A stretch of 64,000 nucleotides of DNA from HKST-UBA178 sp965223815 (GCA_965223815.1 OZ245019.1:4154001-4218000); one strand, 5' to 3'. Positions 49,498 to 59,047 are shown, counted from the first letter of the stretch. The notes: generated by a model from the letters alone, not told the origin. Numbers and translations: made by a program.

Positions 49498-50964
49498 ATG
49501 GCACGAAATATCCTCACTGTAGGGGCTACAGCCCTAATTCTAGCTTTAAGCAGCCTTGACAGCAGTGCTCAGGAAAACCAGGCTTTTGACCTGGTCTCCA
49601 TGGGCAATGGCGACACTTACACTGGCAAAATAGTCCTTGAGCGGTTCGATATCGACACCCCCTACGGCAAAATCTCAGTTCCACTCCAACAGGCCCGCGA
49701 AGTTCACATAGGGAACGCGCGATCCATAGTAAGCCTGGATACCACTTTCGGCGATAGGTTCAGGGGACTCCTGCGACAATCCGAACTGACCATAGTCCGG
49801 GGGCTTGATCCCCCCTTGCCCTTGGCTATTAGAGATATTTCCAGCATTAGGATCGGACCCAAGGCATCACGAACGGGTAAGCTCATCGCCTCCGATACCG
49901 TGGAGACGGCCGGTGGGGACCTATTCTCGGCGAGGGTAGCCACCGGGGAGTTGCTAATCAAGACACCCTCGGGGCTCAGTCTGATCAGCCTCGATGACTT
50001 ACACATCCTCGAGATCGCCCTCTCAGGTGACCGGCTTACGGCTCAGGCCACGCTCAACAGCGGCGTCATACAACAGGGCACCCCGCTTACGGCGACAATT
50101 TTAGTCCACAATCGTTACGGCGATAGATTAACCATTCCTATACGGGAACTGAGGAGTATGGGCATCGGTGTCAACTTCAAGGGTGATGAAAGTCCTAGAT
50201 TCAACTATCGCATGCAAGTACCGCAGGCTGCATTGTTTCAAGATCGCATGCGCGATGGCAGCCTGGGCCCGGAAATGGTCGCGCTCAGGGGCGGTAACTT
50301 CACGAGGGGAGATCTTCAGGGAGGTGGGGACAGCGATGAACACCCGCCCCAGGACATCAGGCTCGCCCCCTTTGCGATCGGTGTATATGAGGTTACCTTC
50401 GAGGAATATGATCGATTCGCGAAAACTACCAACGATGAGCGCCCCGAGGACGAGGGATGGGGCAGAGAGAGGCGGCCGGTGATCAATGTATCCTGGGACC
50501 AAGCAAAAAAATATACGGAATGGTTAACCCGGCAAACTGGAGAAAGCTACCGCCTACCAACCGACGCAGAGTGGGAGTATGCTGCCCGCGCGGGCAGCAA
50601 GACCCAGTTTTGGTGGGGGAACCAAACTGATGTCGCCAAGGCTAATTGCGCCGGTTGCGGCAGTCTCTGGGATAGCGAAAAAAGCAGCCCCGTGGGCCGT
50701 TTCCCCGCCAACCCCTTCGGCTTGCATGACACCGCCGGAAACGTGTTCGAATGGGTTATTGACTGCTGGAGCAACAGTTTCGCTGAGGCACCTAGGGACG
50801 GTGCGCCCTATCTGAGACCAGAATGCGGTGTGAGAGTGATACGCGGCGGAGCCTGGAGCTTCCCCCCCGCGGAATCCCGATCCGCCAATCGCTGGCGAAA
50901 TTTCCAATCGAGACGCAGCGACGATACCGGATTTCGGGTTGTACGATTATTACCACCCAGGTGA
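49498..50964 (+). CDS. Exported protein with a sulfatase-modifying-factor (FGE-like) domain
   Basis: A 488-residue protein with a signal peptide (about 1-25) and an unknown beta-rich N-terminal half (about 30-245). A C-terminal FGE-sulfatase/SUMF1-type domain (about 255-488) has GGNFTRGD, RLPTDAEWEYAARAG, GNVFEWVIDCW and IRGGAWSFPPAESRSANRWR. The active-site Cys pair of true formylglycine-generating enzymes is not seen in the RGGAW region. It may therefore be a C-type-lectin-like structural or binding version. Two cysteines in ANCAGCGS may form a disulfide or metal site. Confidence 0.85.
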   Translation: MARNILTVGATALILALSSLDSSAQENQAFDLVSMGNGDTYTGKIVLERFDIDTPYGKISVPLQQAREVHIGNARSIVSLDTTFGDRFRGLLRQSELTIVRGLDPPLPLAIRDISSIRIGPKASRTGKLIASDTVETAGGDLFSARVATGELLIKTPSGLSLISLDDLHILEIALSGDRLTAQATLNSGVIQQGTPLTATILVHNRYGDRLTIPIRELRSMGIGVNFKGDESPRFNYRMQVPQAALFQDRMRDGSLGPEMVALRGGNFTRGDLQGGGDSDEHPPQDIRLAPFAIGVYEVTFEEYDRFAKTTNDERPEDEGWGRERRPVINVSWDQAKKYTEWLTRQTGESYRLPTDAEWEYAARAGSKTQFWWGNQTDVAKANCAGCGSLWDSEKSSPVGRFPANPFGLHDTAGNVFEWVIDCWSNSFAEAPRDGAPYLRPECGVRVIRGGAWSFPPAESRSANRWRNFQSRRSDDTGFRVVRLLPPR

Positions 50965-51021
50965 GCGAAAAGGCACCACACCTGGGGCTCTTCTGCTCTA
51001 GAGTCTGGGAGAGCCGGACAG

Positions 51022-51780
51022 GTGATTGAAGCCGCCCTGGGGCCAGAGCTCTTGTTACTACTGTTCTTCACCGGCATGGCAGCTGGTACCCTGGACGCAG
51101 TCGCGGGAGGAGGCGGACTCATCACACTTCCCGTACTGCTATCAACAGGTCTCGGTCCGACCGAGGCACTGGCGACCAATAAGCTCCAAGGTAGCTTTGG
51201 CACATTTTCTGCCAGCCTCTATTTTCTGCGCCGGGGTGCGGTACAACTGCTGAACATGCCGTTTCTTATTGGTTGCACATTTCTCGGTTCCGTCTCGGGA
51301 ACACTGCTCGTCCAATACCTGGATCCCGCTTTTCTCGATCGTGCGGTTCCCTTGTTGCTGATCCTGACTGCTGTCTACTTTTGGTTCGGTCCGAGCATCT
51401 CCAACCAAGAGCGCCAACAGCAAATGGGCTCTGGCGCATTTGCCCTGTCGATTGGTTTTACCCTAGGTTTCTACGATGGTTTTTTCGGACCTGGTACCGG
51501 CACCTTTTTTACCTTGGGCTTCGTCGCCCTGCAAGGATTCAGTATTATCAAGGCAACCGCTCACACCAAGGTTTTGAATTTCACAAGCAATATTGCCTCA
51601 TTGCTGTTTTTTGCTGCTGGTGGCTATGTTGCCTGGGGCCTGGGCATGACAATGGCAGCTGGGCAGGTAGTGGGCGGACGTATTGGCGCTAGATTGGTCG
51701 TAAACAGGGGAACTAGATTGGTGCGACCTCTAATCGTCATAGTGAGCATCGCTATCAGCGTGAAACTGTTATTTTTTTAA
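51022..51780 (+). CDS. TauE/SafE/YfcA-type anion (sulfite or organosulfonate) exporter
   Basis: A 252-residue inner-membrane protein with about eight hydrophobic segments. The opening GMAAGTLDAVAGGGGLITLPVLL and the second-half GFYDGFFGPGTGTFFTLGF are the repeated motif pair of the TauE/YfcA family. It starts at a GTG (51022). Substrate unknown; sulfite, sulfoacetate or other small anions are usual. Confidence 0.9.
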   Translation: MIEAALGPELLLLLFFTGMAAGTLDAVAGGGGLITLPVLLSTGLGPTEALATNKLQGSFGTFSASLYFLRRGAVQLLNMPFLIGCTFLGSVSGTLLVQYLDPAFLDRAVPLLLILTAVYFWFGPSISNQERQQQMGSGAFALSIGFTLGFYDGFFGPGTGTFFTLGFVALQGFSIIKATAHTKVLNFTSNIASLLFFAAGGYVAWGLGMTMAAGQVVGGRIGARLVVNRGTRLVRPLIVIVSIAISVKLLFF

Positions 51781-51806
51781 GCGCTATCCCGGCGGCACTC
51801 TCGGAT

Positions 51807-52226
51807 CTACGGTCTACGATTTTTGCGCTCGGTTGCAGCCTCTTCGCGCGTGTAGAATCTATCGTTGCTGATAAAGCCAGCAATTACCGTATTCCGCACC
51901 GAGACTACACACCCCTCCGCATCCCTGGCGGTAATCCACTCTTCGGGTAAACCGTCCAACACGTGTACTGGTGCAGGTCTACCGTCGGCGAACCGGGAGA
52001 CAACGCTCACCCCTGACTCCATATCCTGGAAAGCAGGAACAAATCCCATTTCCCGATTGTTGGCGCTTACGCCTCCCGTGCCATCGAAGTGCTTGTTCTG
52101 GCGATCCAGCAATTGCTCACTGAGTATGCCTTGCACCACAGACTGTTGCCGCCGCCTTTCGAGTCTCTCTGATCGCTCTTCGTCGACTTGGATTTTAACG
52201 TGCTGATCCAATCCTGCATTCTCCAA
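51807..52226 (-). CDS. Hypothetical protein, small soluble
   Basis: A 139-residue protein. The first 40 residues are strongly charged and helical (VDEERSERLERRRQQ). The C-terminal 60 residues (GLPEEWITARDAEGCVVSVRNTVIAGFISNDRFYTREEAATERKNRRP) look like a small beta domain. No family recognised. It lies next to an orphan encapsulated-ferritin-like gene on the same strand, 331 bases away. Confidence 0.6.
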   Translation of the reverse strand: MENAGLDQHVKIQVDEERSERLERRRQQSVVQGILSEQLLDRQNKHFDGTGGVSANNREMGFVPAFQDMESGVSVVSRFADGRPAPVHVLDGLPEEWITARDAEGCVVSVRNTVIAGFISNDRFYTREEAATERKNRRP

Positions 52227-52557
52227 AAAAACTCAATTACTGATAATCACTCAAGCATATACCGTGCCACGATACATAAGGTACGATGCCGCCGAAAGTG
52301 ATGCTTTTATACCGATTCGCCAACAAAAAGCAGCCATTCGTCGGAGACAAGTCGGATTTTCGACAGATGCTGTCGATCCCCACAGCGTTTTTCGATGTCA
52401 ACATTTTTTACAACAATGCCCCCATTCCGCATCGCCAGGCACCATTCCGACTCCTCTATTCCGGTCGCCTGGCATCTTACCCCGGGCCAGAACGAACTTT
52501 TCAGAATCGAGAAATGACAGCATTGTTTGCGGAGTCATGGCTCGCTGCACCTACCGG
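52227..52557. other. Intergenic stretch after the ferritin-like gene
   Basis: 331 AT-richer bases; I see no gene, no encapsulin coding sequence and no clear terminator. Confidence 0.5.
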
Positions 52558-52845
52558 CTATTCGTGGGCAATAGTCTTGTCGGTGAACAGGTAGTCTTTC
52601 AATTCCTTATCGAAGCTCGGGTCCTGACGCCGAATCCATTCCAACACCATCGCGGCATGCTCCTTCTCTTCATCGCGATTGTGCGCCAATATTGCCCTCA
52701 AGGCGGGATCGCTGCAGGCATCCACACGCTGGTTATACCAGTCTACCGCCTCCAACTCCTCCATCAGCGAAACAATCGCCCTGTGCATGTCTCGGGTTTG
52801 ATCACTGAGTTCTTCAATTGGTTCATGGTATCCTTCGTTCGCCAT
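52558..52845 (-). CDS. Encapsulated-ferritin-like (EncFtn) protein
   Basis: A 95-residue protein with the core HRAIVSLMEELEAVDWYNQRVDACSDPALRAILAHNRDEEKEHAAMVLEWIRR. The ferroxidase ligands Glu30, Glu60 and His63 correspond to Glu32, Glu62 and His65 of the known EncFtn. It would oxidise ferrous iron in an open ring-shaped decamer. The usual C-terminal encapsulin-targeting tail is missing (ends DYLFTDKTIAHE), and no encapsulin gene lies on either side. It may work without a shell or use a shell encoded elsewhere. Confidence 0.85.
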   Translation of the reverse strand: MANEGYHEPIEELSDQTRDMHRAIVSLMEELEAVDWYNQRVDACSDPALRAILAHNRDEEKEHAAMVLEWIRRQDPSFDKELKDYLFTDKTIAHE

Positions 52846-53051
52846 TGTTGCCCCCTCCTCTCTCGGGTGCCGAATGGTTGGCTCGTAACAATCATGCCTT
52901 CGGGAGACTCACCGGAATCCCCGCACCTGATAAGGCAAGCGGGTCGAGTTTCCCACATTTTGGGAACTTAAAGTAGCACTTTAATGAAAGAAAGCCACCG
53001 ACCGGGCCAGGAGGGTCCAATCAAGGTCGAAAAGTGACTGCTGGAGGGTGT

Positions 53052-53951
53052 TCAGGCGATAGCAACAGCGAGTTCTGATCCTTCTCCAGCGTGGGAATCT
53101 TCTTTAATCGAGGCAATCAATTCCAGCCCCACGCGCTGAAAGGCGGGGATTTTCTCTGGATCCATGTTCCCATAGCGATGATCTTCACTTTTTTCATAGC
53201 AGAGTATATTCGCCACCTGCACGATATCGACGTAATCCACCTTGTTGGAAGCAGGTGTCCGATCCAATCGGTCATGGCTGGCGGCCACATCGATCAGAAT
53301 TTTGTCAAAGTTCCAGTGGGACAACATGAACTTCCCAACGGTCATGTGCAATGCACGTACCAGCTTGTCCAAGCGTCCTTCCGTTTCGAGTATCTCGGGC
53401 ATATCCTTGGCCTTGATCAGGATCGGAATTACACCTACGTCGTGGATTAGGCCCGCCAGCATGGCTTCTTCCCGGTTGAGATGAGTGAATTGTCCAGCCA
53501 AAAGTGCCGATTTTGATGCCACATCGACACTGTGCTGCCAGAGCGCCTCCATACGATCTTGAATAGACTGAACTCCAGTACTGAAGACGTCTCGCATAGC
53601 CAAGCTAAGTATGGCGTGTTTAACAGCTTCAATGCCAATCCGGGTTACCGCAGCCCGGACTGAAGTCACGTTCTCAATGCCTCGATAGAGCGGGCTATTC
53701 GCGTATCTGACCAAGCGCGCTGCGATCGATGTATCTTTGCTGATGATTCGGGAGACATCCCGCATCGAGCTTCCCGCATCGTTGACGACGATCAATGCTT
53801 CCAGGGAAATTGCCGGCAGCGTAGGCAGTTTGATCCGGTTCTTTTCGATATCTCCCTTTAGTTCCAAGGCAAATGCCTTGACATCGAAGCTGTCTTCGGT
53901 CTTACCGTCGCTCTGCTGTGTCTTAGGAAATGTTTCTGACGATACCTGCAA
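53052..53951 (-). CDS. HDOD-domain signalling protein
   Basis: A 299-residue protein with an HDOD domain (about 30-250): KLPTLPAISLEALIVVNDAGSSMRDVSRIISKDTSIAARLVRYANSPLYRG, VRAAVTRIGIEAVKHAILSLAMRDVF and GLIHDVGVIPIL. HDOD proteins relate to HD phosphohydrolases and work as regulatory adaptors in cyclic di-GMP or stress pathways. No clear second domain. Upstream gene (53977-54492) is same-strand and may be a partner. Confidence 0.88.
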   Translation of the reverse strand: MQVSSETFPKTQQSDGKTEDSFDVKAFALELKGDIEKNRIKLPTLPAISLEALIVVNDAGSSMRDVSRIISKDTSIAARLVRYANSPLYRGIENVTSVRAAVTRIGIEAVKHAILSLAMRDVFSTGVQSIQDRMEALWQHSVDVASKSALLAGQFTHLNREEAMLAGLIHDVGVIPILIKAKDMPEILETEGRLDKLVRALHMTVGKFMLSHWNFDKILIDVAASHDRLDRTPASNKVDYVDIVQVANILCYEKSEDHRYGNMDPEKIPAFQRVGLELIASIKEDSHAGEGSELAVAIA

Positions 53952-53976
53952 CTGAGTTCACCGATATTGTATGAAT

Positions 53977-54492
53977 TTAGCCTATCAACACGGAGATACT
54001 CCGACCACTCCAGGTGGGCCCCGAAAGGGCAGGTCGTCCGAGCTCATTCCATAAATTGGCTATTTGATCGTAGGAGATGGCGTTTTCCGACAACTGCTTT
54101 ACGTCCCGTTTGAGTACCGCGATGTATAGCTCCTTGCCAATGGTATCGACCAATTCATGCATGGGGAGGTCGATACCCCGCTCTTGCGAAAGTATATCCT
54201 GCACATCTTCCAAACCATTATTCTGGAGCAGTTCCAAACAGGCTTTGCGGAGATCGATTGGCTCCTCTACCGGAGGCTGAACCAACTCCTGCTGTGGAAT
54301 CTCTACTTGAGCATCCGGTTGGCCAGACGAACCCGCCTCAACCTTTTCGTCCGCCCGTTTTTTGGTTTCCTGCCACATCGAAACCCCGTCCAAGGTGACG
54401 GGTGTAGCAAGATCCGGAAAAAGCTGATTTAAACGATCTAGCCTGTCGGCAAAGTCGTTCATCATATGATGCAGCCCTGCCAATTGCTCCAT
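53977..54492 (-). CDS. Hypothetical protein upstream of the HDOD gene
   Basis: A 171-residue soluble protein: helical N-terminus (about 1-35, MEQLAGLHHMMNDFADRLDRLNQLFPDL), an acidic/proline linker (about 45-85) and a helical C-terminal half (LRKACLELLQNNGLEDVQDILSQERG). No family recognised. The ATG at 54492 is used; a GTG at 54522 is an alternative. It is 25 bases from the HDOD gene and may act with it. Confidence 0.62.
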   Translation of the reverse strand: MEQLAGLHHMMNDFADRLDRLNQLFPDLATPVTLDGVSMWQETKKRADEKVEAGSSGQPDAQVEIPQQELVQPPVEEPIDLRKACLELLQNNGLEDVQDILSQERGIDLPMHELVDTIGKELYIAVLKRDVKQLSENAISYDQIANLWNELGRPALSGPTWSGRSISVLIG

Positions 54493-54613
54493 ACGGGTGA
54501 CCCCATGATATTGTGGATACACCCCAATATATCGGCAGTCTACTCACTAACCTTTATACCATTTAGGCAAGCTTCAAGAATCCAAAGCGCTCCGGTACAG
54601 CTTAAGGCTAGCG

Positions 54614-56185
54614 CTAGGCTCGAGCGGCATATTCCCGCAGTCCACCCTGGGCATTGTCTCGCTGCTTGTGAATCTGAATATTGAGCATGCGAATTGTGGC
54701 ATTGATGGCGGCAAACACCTGATTGGAGTGAACCCCGCGCGTCTTGAAGGTACCGGATCCGTTCTCCCAGGTTACTGTGGCCTCAGTAAGTGCATCGGTC
54801 TTGCCACCTTTAGGTATTCTAACTTCGAAATCAACCAGCTTCGGCAGGTGAACGCCGTATCTTTTCAATACCTTGGATATAGCGTTCATGAAGGCATCGA
54901 AGCCACCATTCCCGATCCCTGCGGATAGCTCCACCTGTTCACCAATGCGAACCTTGATACTGGTGGTAGACTCCAGATCGAGCCCCGAAGTGATCGAACA
55001 GTTGATCACCTCGATATAGTCATAGTCTCTACTTTCAAGTACTTCGGCGATAATAAACGGGAGGTCCTCAAAGGTTATGCTCTTTTTAGAGTCGCCCAAT
55101 TCGACAACCCGCTTCAGCACTTTGTCCAGGCTGTCGTCAGAGAGTGAGATATCCAGACGTTCGAGGTTCTTCAATAATGAAGCTTTACCACTCATTTTAC
55201 CCAGAGCATAGCTTCGCTTTCGGGAAAAACGTTCCGGACTCAAAGTAGTCTGGTAAAGTCCACCCTTCTTGTCCCCATCCGCGTGGATACCGCTGGTCTG
55301 TGTAAATACATCCGCTCCCACGATTGGCGCGTTTTCCGCCAATCGTTTTCCAGAAAAGTTTTCTACCATCTCACTAAGACTGAGAAGGTGGGATTCGTCT
55401 ATTGAGAGATCCAGCCCCATGCGGTCTTTCAGATTTACTGCGACTTCCGAGAGAGAGGCGTTTCCGGCACGCTCCCCGAGACAATTGATGGTGCAATGGA
55501 TAGTGGAGGCCCCTGCACGCACTCCTGCCAATGCATTTGCGGTTCCCAAGCCATAATCGTTATGGGGATGGAAGTCGAAACGCAATTCCGGAAATCGTTC
55601 TACCATATCGCTGACGCTGGTGAAGACCTCTTCCGGCGTCATGATGCCCAGCGTATCGGGTAGCATAAAGTGAGCGATTCCAGCATCCCCAAGTCGCCTG
55701 AGCAGCTCGTAAACATACTCCGGATCGTCACGATAGCCATTAGACCAGTCCTCCAGATAGAGGTTAACCGCCAGCCCGCACTTTTGGGCATAATTAACTG
55801 TCTTCCTGATACCGCCAACATGTTGCGGCAATGTCTTGTTTAATTGGTCACTACAGTGCTTTCTACTTCCCTTGGCTAGTAGATTTATTACCCGCCCACC
55901 AGCGTCGGTAATCCAATCCACGCTGCGTTTGAAATCGACAAAACCAAGCACTTCAACACGATCGGCCAGACCCGCTTGGTCGGCCCAACGAATGATATTC
56001 GCAACCGCCTCTTTCTCTCCTTCAGACACCCTTGCCGATGCTACTTCTATGCGATCCACGCGCAGCTGCTCCAATAGAGCCTTAGCTATGTTTAGTTTTT
56101 CCGCGGGAGAAAACGAAACCCCCTGCGTCTGCTCTCCGTCCCGCAATGTCGTATCTAGTATGCGTACTTGGCGTCTCTGTTTCAT
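54614..56185 (-). CDS. cimA: Citramalate / 2-isopropylmalate synthase family protein
   Basis: A 523-residue DRE-TIM metallolyase: the motif ILDTTLRDGEQTQGVSFSP opens the barrel, the metal-binding HPHNDYG (about 206-212) and the catalytic-region ETYALGKMSGKAS-type end of the barrel are seen. A C-terminal regulatory LeuA-dimer domain begins near residue 395 (DYIEVINCSITSGLDLESTT). Such proteins condense acetyl-CoA with pyruvate or 2-ketoisovalerate for isoleucine or leucine synthesis. Citramalate is more likely from the TTLRDGEQTQGV variant, but substrate choice is inference. Confidence 0.84.
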   Translation of the reverse strand: MKQRRQVRILDTTLRDGEQTQGVSFSPAEKLNIAKALLEQLRVDRIEVASARVSEGEKEAVANIIRWADQAGLADRVEVLGFVDFKRSVDWITDAGGRVINLLAKGSRKHCSDQLNKTLPQHVGGIRKTVNYAQKCGLAVNLYLEDWSNGYRDDPEYVYELLRRLGDAGIAHFMLPDTLGIMTPEEVFTSVSDMVERFPELRFDFHPHNDYGLGTANALAGVRAGASTIHCTINCLGERAGNASLSEVAVNLKDRMGLDLSIDESHLLSLSEMVENFSGKRLAENAPIVGADVFTQTSGIHADGDKKGGLYQTTLSPERFSRKRSYALGKMSGKASLLKNLERLDISLSDDSLDKVLKRVVELGDSKKSITFEDLPFIIAEVLESRDYDYIEVINCSITSGLDLESTTSIKVRIGEQVELSAGIGNGGFDAFMNAISKVLKRYGVHLPKLVDFEVRIPKGGKTDALTEATVTWENGSGTFKTRGVHSNQVFAAINATIRMLNIQIHKQRDNAQGGLREYAARA

Positions 56186-56206
56186 AATTCTCCGCGGGCA
56201 CCGCCC

Positions 56207-57598
56207 CTATCCTGACCGAGAGGCCAGAGTTCGCTGAATATAGCTTTTGATTTCGCCGGCATCGGCGGCTAACAACTCGCACCTTGCCTCTTTGTCCATA
56301 AGGCCCTGAAGCGAAGGTGGGGGTTCCGCCTCTATCCCGATGGCCTCTTGCACCGCTTTGCCGAATTTGGCCGGGTGGGCAGTGGCCAGACAGACTGCAC
56401 CAGGCACTTCTCTGGCGGCTCGCACTCCGACCGCAGTGTGGGGATCGAGTATATAACCTTGCTCAGCGTAGGTCTCCCTGATCTGAAATAAGGTTTCTTG
56501 TTCACTCACTGAGTGCGCATCAAACAGCGATGCAACCTCTGTGCGCTTAGCATCCGGCACTTCCATTCGGCCTTCGCGGCTCATCCGCTCCATCAACTCC
56601 TTCACCGCTCCAGCATCTTCGTCCATAAGGTAATACAGGTAGCGCTCAAAATTCGACGATACCTGAATATCCATGGAAGGGCTGATAGTGTGATGAACAT
56701 TGCGCGCCTCATAGACGCCGCCATTGACGAATCTGCTGAGGATGTCATTACTATTGGTGGCGAGAATCAGACGTTCTACAGGCAGTCCCATCCGGTGAGC
56801 GACATACCCCGCGAAAATGTCTCCAAAGTTTCCGGTGGGTACCGAAAAATTAATCTTGCGCGCGATATCCCCTCCGCTGACCCGTCCCCAGGCATAGAAG
56901 TAATAGACAACCTGGGCCAGGATGCGCGCCCAATTGATGGAATTCACTGCCCCCAAGGCGTACTCATCCTTGAACTCAAGATCATTGAAGAGCGTTTTTA
57001 CTATACGTTGACCATCATCGAATGTACCGGTAATGGCGATGTTGTGTACGTTGGAATCGAGCACAGTGGTCATCTGTCGCTCTTGAATGGGAGAGACCCG
57101 ATTGTGGGGATGCAAAATAAATATATCTATCCTTTTCTGCCCGCGGACACCATAGATGGCTGCGGACCCAGTATCGCCAGAGGTTGCACCCAAAATATTC
57201 AGGTGACCACCACCGCGCTCCAACAACAGCTCGAACAGATTGCCGAGGAACTGCAGAGCGACGTCCTTGAAGGCCGCCGTCGGCCCGTGAAACAACTCCA
57301 GGATAAACTTATCCCCCAGCGTTACCACGGGCGTTACCTCGTGATGACTAAAACTTCCATAGGATTCGGCGACCAGAATGTTCAGCTCCTCACGGTTAAT
57401 ATCACCCGTCATATAAGGAAGCATTACCTCAACGGCCAACTCGGCAAAAGAGAGTCTCGACCAACGCTCCAGTTCTGCGCCGTCGATCTGGGGAAAGACC
57501 TCAGGAAGCAGTAGACCGCCATCGCTGGCCAATCCCATCATCACTGCTTGGGAAAATGTTAGGGGGGAAACACCACCGCGGGTGCTTATGTAACGCAT
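56207..57598 (-). CDS. thrC: Threonine synthase
   Basis: A 463-residue PLP enzyme making threonine from O-phosphohomoserine. The PLP lysine lies in TAAFKDVALQFLGN, and ATSGDTGSAAIYGVRG (about 148-163) is the phosphate-binding loop. The ATG at 57598 (MRYISTRGGVSP) is chosen as the conserved start. It lies 21 bases before the citramalate synthase gene on the same strand. Confidence 0.93.
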   Translation of the reverse strand: MRYISTRGGVSPLTFSQAVMMGLASDGGLLLPEVFPQIDGAELERWSRLSFAELAVEVMLPYMTGDINREELNILVAESYGSFSHHEVTPVVTLGDKFILELFHGPTAAFKDVALQFLGNLFELLLERGGGHLNILGATSGDTGSAAIYGVRGQKRIDIFILHPHNRVSPIQERQMTTVLDSNVHNIAITGTFDDGQRIVKTLFNDLEFKDEYALGAVNSINWARILAQVVYYFYAWGRVSGGDIARKINFSVPTGNFGDIFAGYVAHRMGLPVERLILATNSNDILSRFVNGGVYEARNVHHTISPSMDIQVSSNFERYLYYLMDEDAGAVKELMERMSREGRMEVPDAKRTEVASLFDAHSVSEQETLFQIRETYAEQGYILDPHTAVGVRAAREVPGAVCLATAHPAKFGKAVQEAIGIEAEPPPSLQGLMDKEARCELLAADAGEIKSYIQRTLASRSG

Positions 57599-58040
57599 TC
57601 GACTGGTCCTCGATTCCAACATCAAACATCGGTGGAGAAAGTGCAAGGCGGATCAAGGCTTGCCCTGCCACGCCGGTGAGAAACCGCGGGATTATAGCAG
57701 CCGTCGGCAGCAGAGGAATATCCGCGGGATCCAATAATAATCTCAATATGTATCTGGGCTCGGCTTGAAATCCTGAAGCAAACAGATGCTGCAACCTCTT
57801 TATCTTTCGTACCGACTTAAAGAACCAATGGCTGGAGCAAGCGCGCCTTCAACTGTTTACGGTGCTCAAATCCGGAGAGTCTAACATATTGATCAGTTGA
57901 GATAATTATTCTCTTTCTTCTCCATATAGCGCGATTGGAGCCGGTTCGTTGCGCGGCTGAATCCGATCAATCTCTGGTATATGATGGAGTTTCTCGAAGC
58001 ACAGCGGGTCTCTGTGGAGAACACCGCAACAGGAAGCGCT
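57599..58040. other. Divergent intergenic stretch
   Basis: About 440 bases between thrC and the 58041 gene. I see no supported gene; it should hold promoters for both directions. AT-rich tracts near 57890-57910 (GATAATTATTCTC) may be promoter-like, but no clear boxes are scored. Confidence 0.4.
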
Positions 58041-58283
58041 ATGATCAATCTACCCACAGACTACGATCGGGAACTGCCGCAAAGGCGATTTGCCGTAGTC
58101 TATACCCCCCGTCGTCAGCGCAGTAGGTTTCCGGAAAACTGTGTCCAGCTCAAGGAAACCAGGGAGGATGCTGTTACCGGAGGAGACCCCCAAGGAAATC
58201 ATTATCCGGCCCTCGTCTATGGCCCCTCGCGCTCCTCGGAGGGTATTCGTCTCTTCTATCTTTTGGAGTGGCTAGGAAAATGA
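58041..58283 (+). CDS. Small hypothetical protein before the SH3-domain lipoprotein
   Basis: An 80-residue protein from an ATG at 58041 with an AGGAAG site (MINLPTDYDRELPQRRFAVVYTPRRQRSRFPENCVQ). No family recognised; basic and beta-rich. Its end overlaps the next gene by 16 bases, suggesting coupled translation. It may instead be a non-coding leader, so confidence is moderate. Confidence 0.5.
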   Translation: MINLPTDYDRELPQRRFAVVYTPRRQRSRFPENCVQLKETREDAVTGGDPQGNHYPALVYGPSRSSEGIRLFYLLEWLGK

Positions 58284-59035
58284 GGGGGAATTCCTGCTGG
58301 CTGCTATGCACGGGCATGCTGCTGGTGCTTCAAGTGAGCTGCGCCCCAGTTGCTACCTATCCCCCACCCGAAGTTCCTGATTTCAGCGAGCTTTCCGAAT
58401 CGCCTTCAAGCGATCAGGTTGATCGCGAATCACTGCAGAATCAACTGGCAATTCGCAACTCCGAGGTAGCACAGCTAAGGCTAAAGCTGCTGGAAAAGCA
58501 GGCGGAAGTTAACCAGCTGAGTGCCGCCCACGAGGAGGCAATGCGGGAAATTGTGCGTACCAATGCAAAGCTGCATAGTCGGGATACCCGCGCAGATACC
58601 CTCGCCAGAATTGCGGAGGCAAGCCTGGAAATCGAACAAGCGGCGGAGAGAGTAGGCGAAGAACACCACCACAGAATTGAGCTCGCAAAAAATTTGCTTC
58701 AATCGAGCAGGTCGCAGTTGGAAAAGGACAATTATAGTGCTGCCTCTTTCCTGGCTGACAAAGCCTCAAGGACAGTCGGAAAGTTACAGGTAGCAGAAAA
58801 TAGCTACATTGCCGACTCCGATGAAACCCCATTTGCCATGCCTTTGGATATGGAGGCCAGAATACCAAGTAACGTTCGTGTAAAGCCGCAAGCTGGTTCT
58901 AAAATTCTCTTCCAGTTGGAGAAAGGGCAGCGCGTGTCTGCCTACGGCTATAGCGGTTCTTGGCTCAGGATCATCAGTCAAGATGAAAGAGAGGGCTGGA
59001 TCTACTACTACCTACTCGAACTACCCAAAAATTAG
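58268..59035 (+). CDS. Lipoprotein with coiled coil and C-terminal SH3-like domain
   Basis: A 255-residue lipoprotein (lipobox LQVSCAP, Cys at about 25) with a coiled-coil region (about 50-115) and a bacterial SH3-type domain at the end (about 190-253, SNVRVKPQAGSKILFQLEKGQRVSAYGYSGSWLRIISQDEREGWIYYYLLE). A GTG at 58268 or ATG at 58280 could start it. It probably binds the cell envelope; function unknown. Confidence 0.78.
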   Translation: MARKMRGNSCWLLCTGMLLVLQVSCAPVATYPPPEVPDFSELSESPSSDQVDRESLQNQLAIRNSEVAQLRLKLLEKQAEVNQLSAAHEEAMREIVRTNAKLHSRDTRADTLARIAEASLEIEQAAERVGEEHHHRIELAKNLLQSSRSQLEKDNYSAASFLADKASRTVGKLQVAENSYIADSDETPFAMPLDMEARIPSNVRVKPQAGSKILFQLEKGQRVSAYGYSGSWLRIISQDEREGWIYYYLLELPKN

Positions 59036-59047
59036 TCGAGTCGGAAT

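Noticed and set aside
52227..52557. Possible encapsulin gene or remnant after the ferritin-like gene
   Set aside because: The minus strand shows no long frame and no encapsulin motif.
52286..52594. Plus-strand frame of 102 codons
   Set aside because: It overlaps the end of the ferritin-like gene and has no recognisable features.
56513..57514. Plus-strand open frame of 333 codons
   Set aside because: It is the complement of thrC, which is well supported by motifs.
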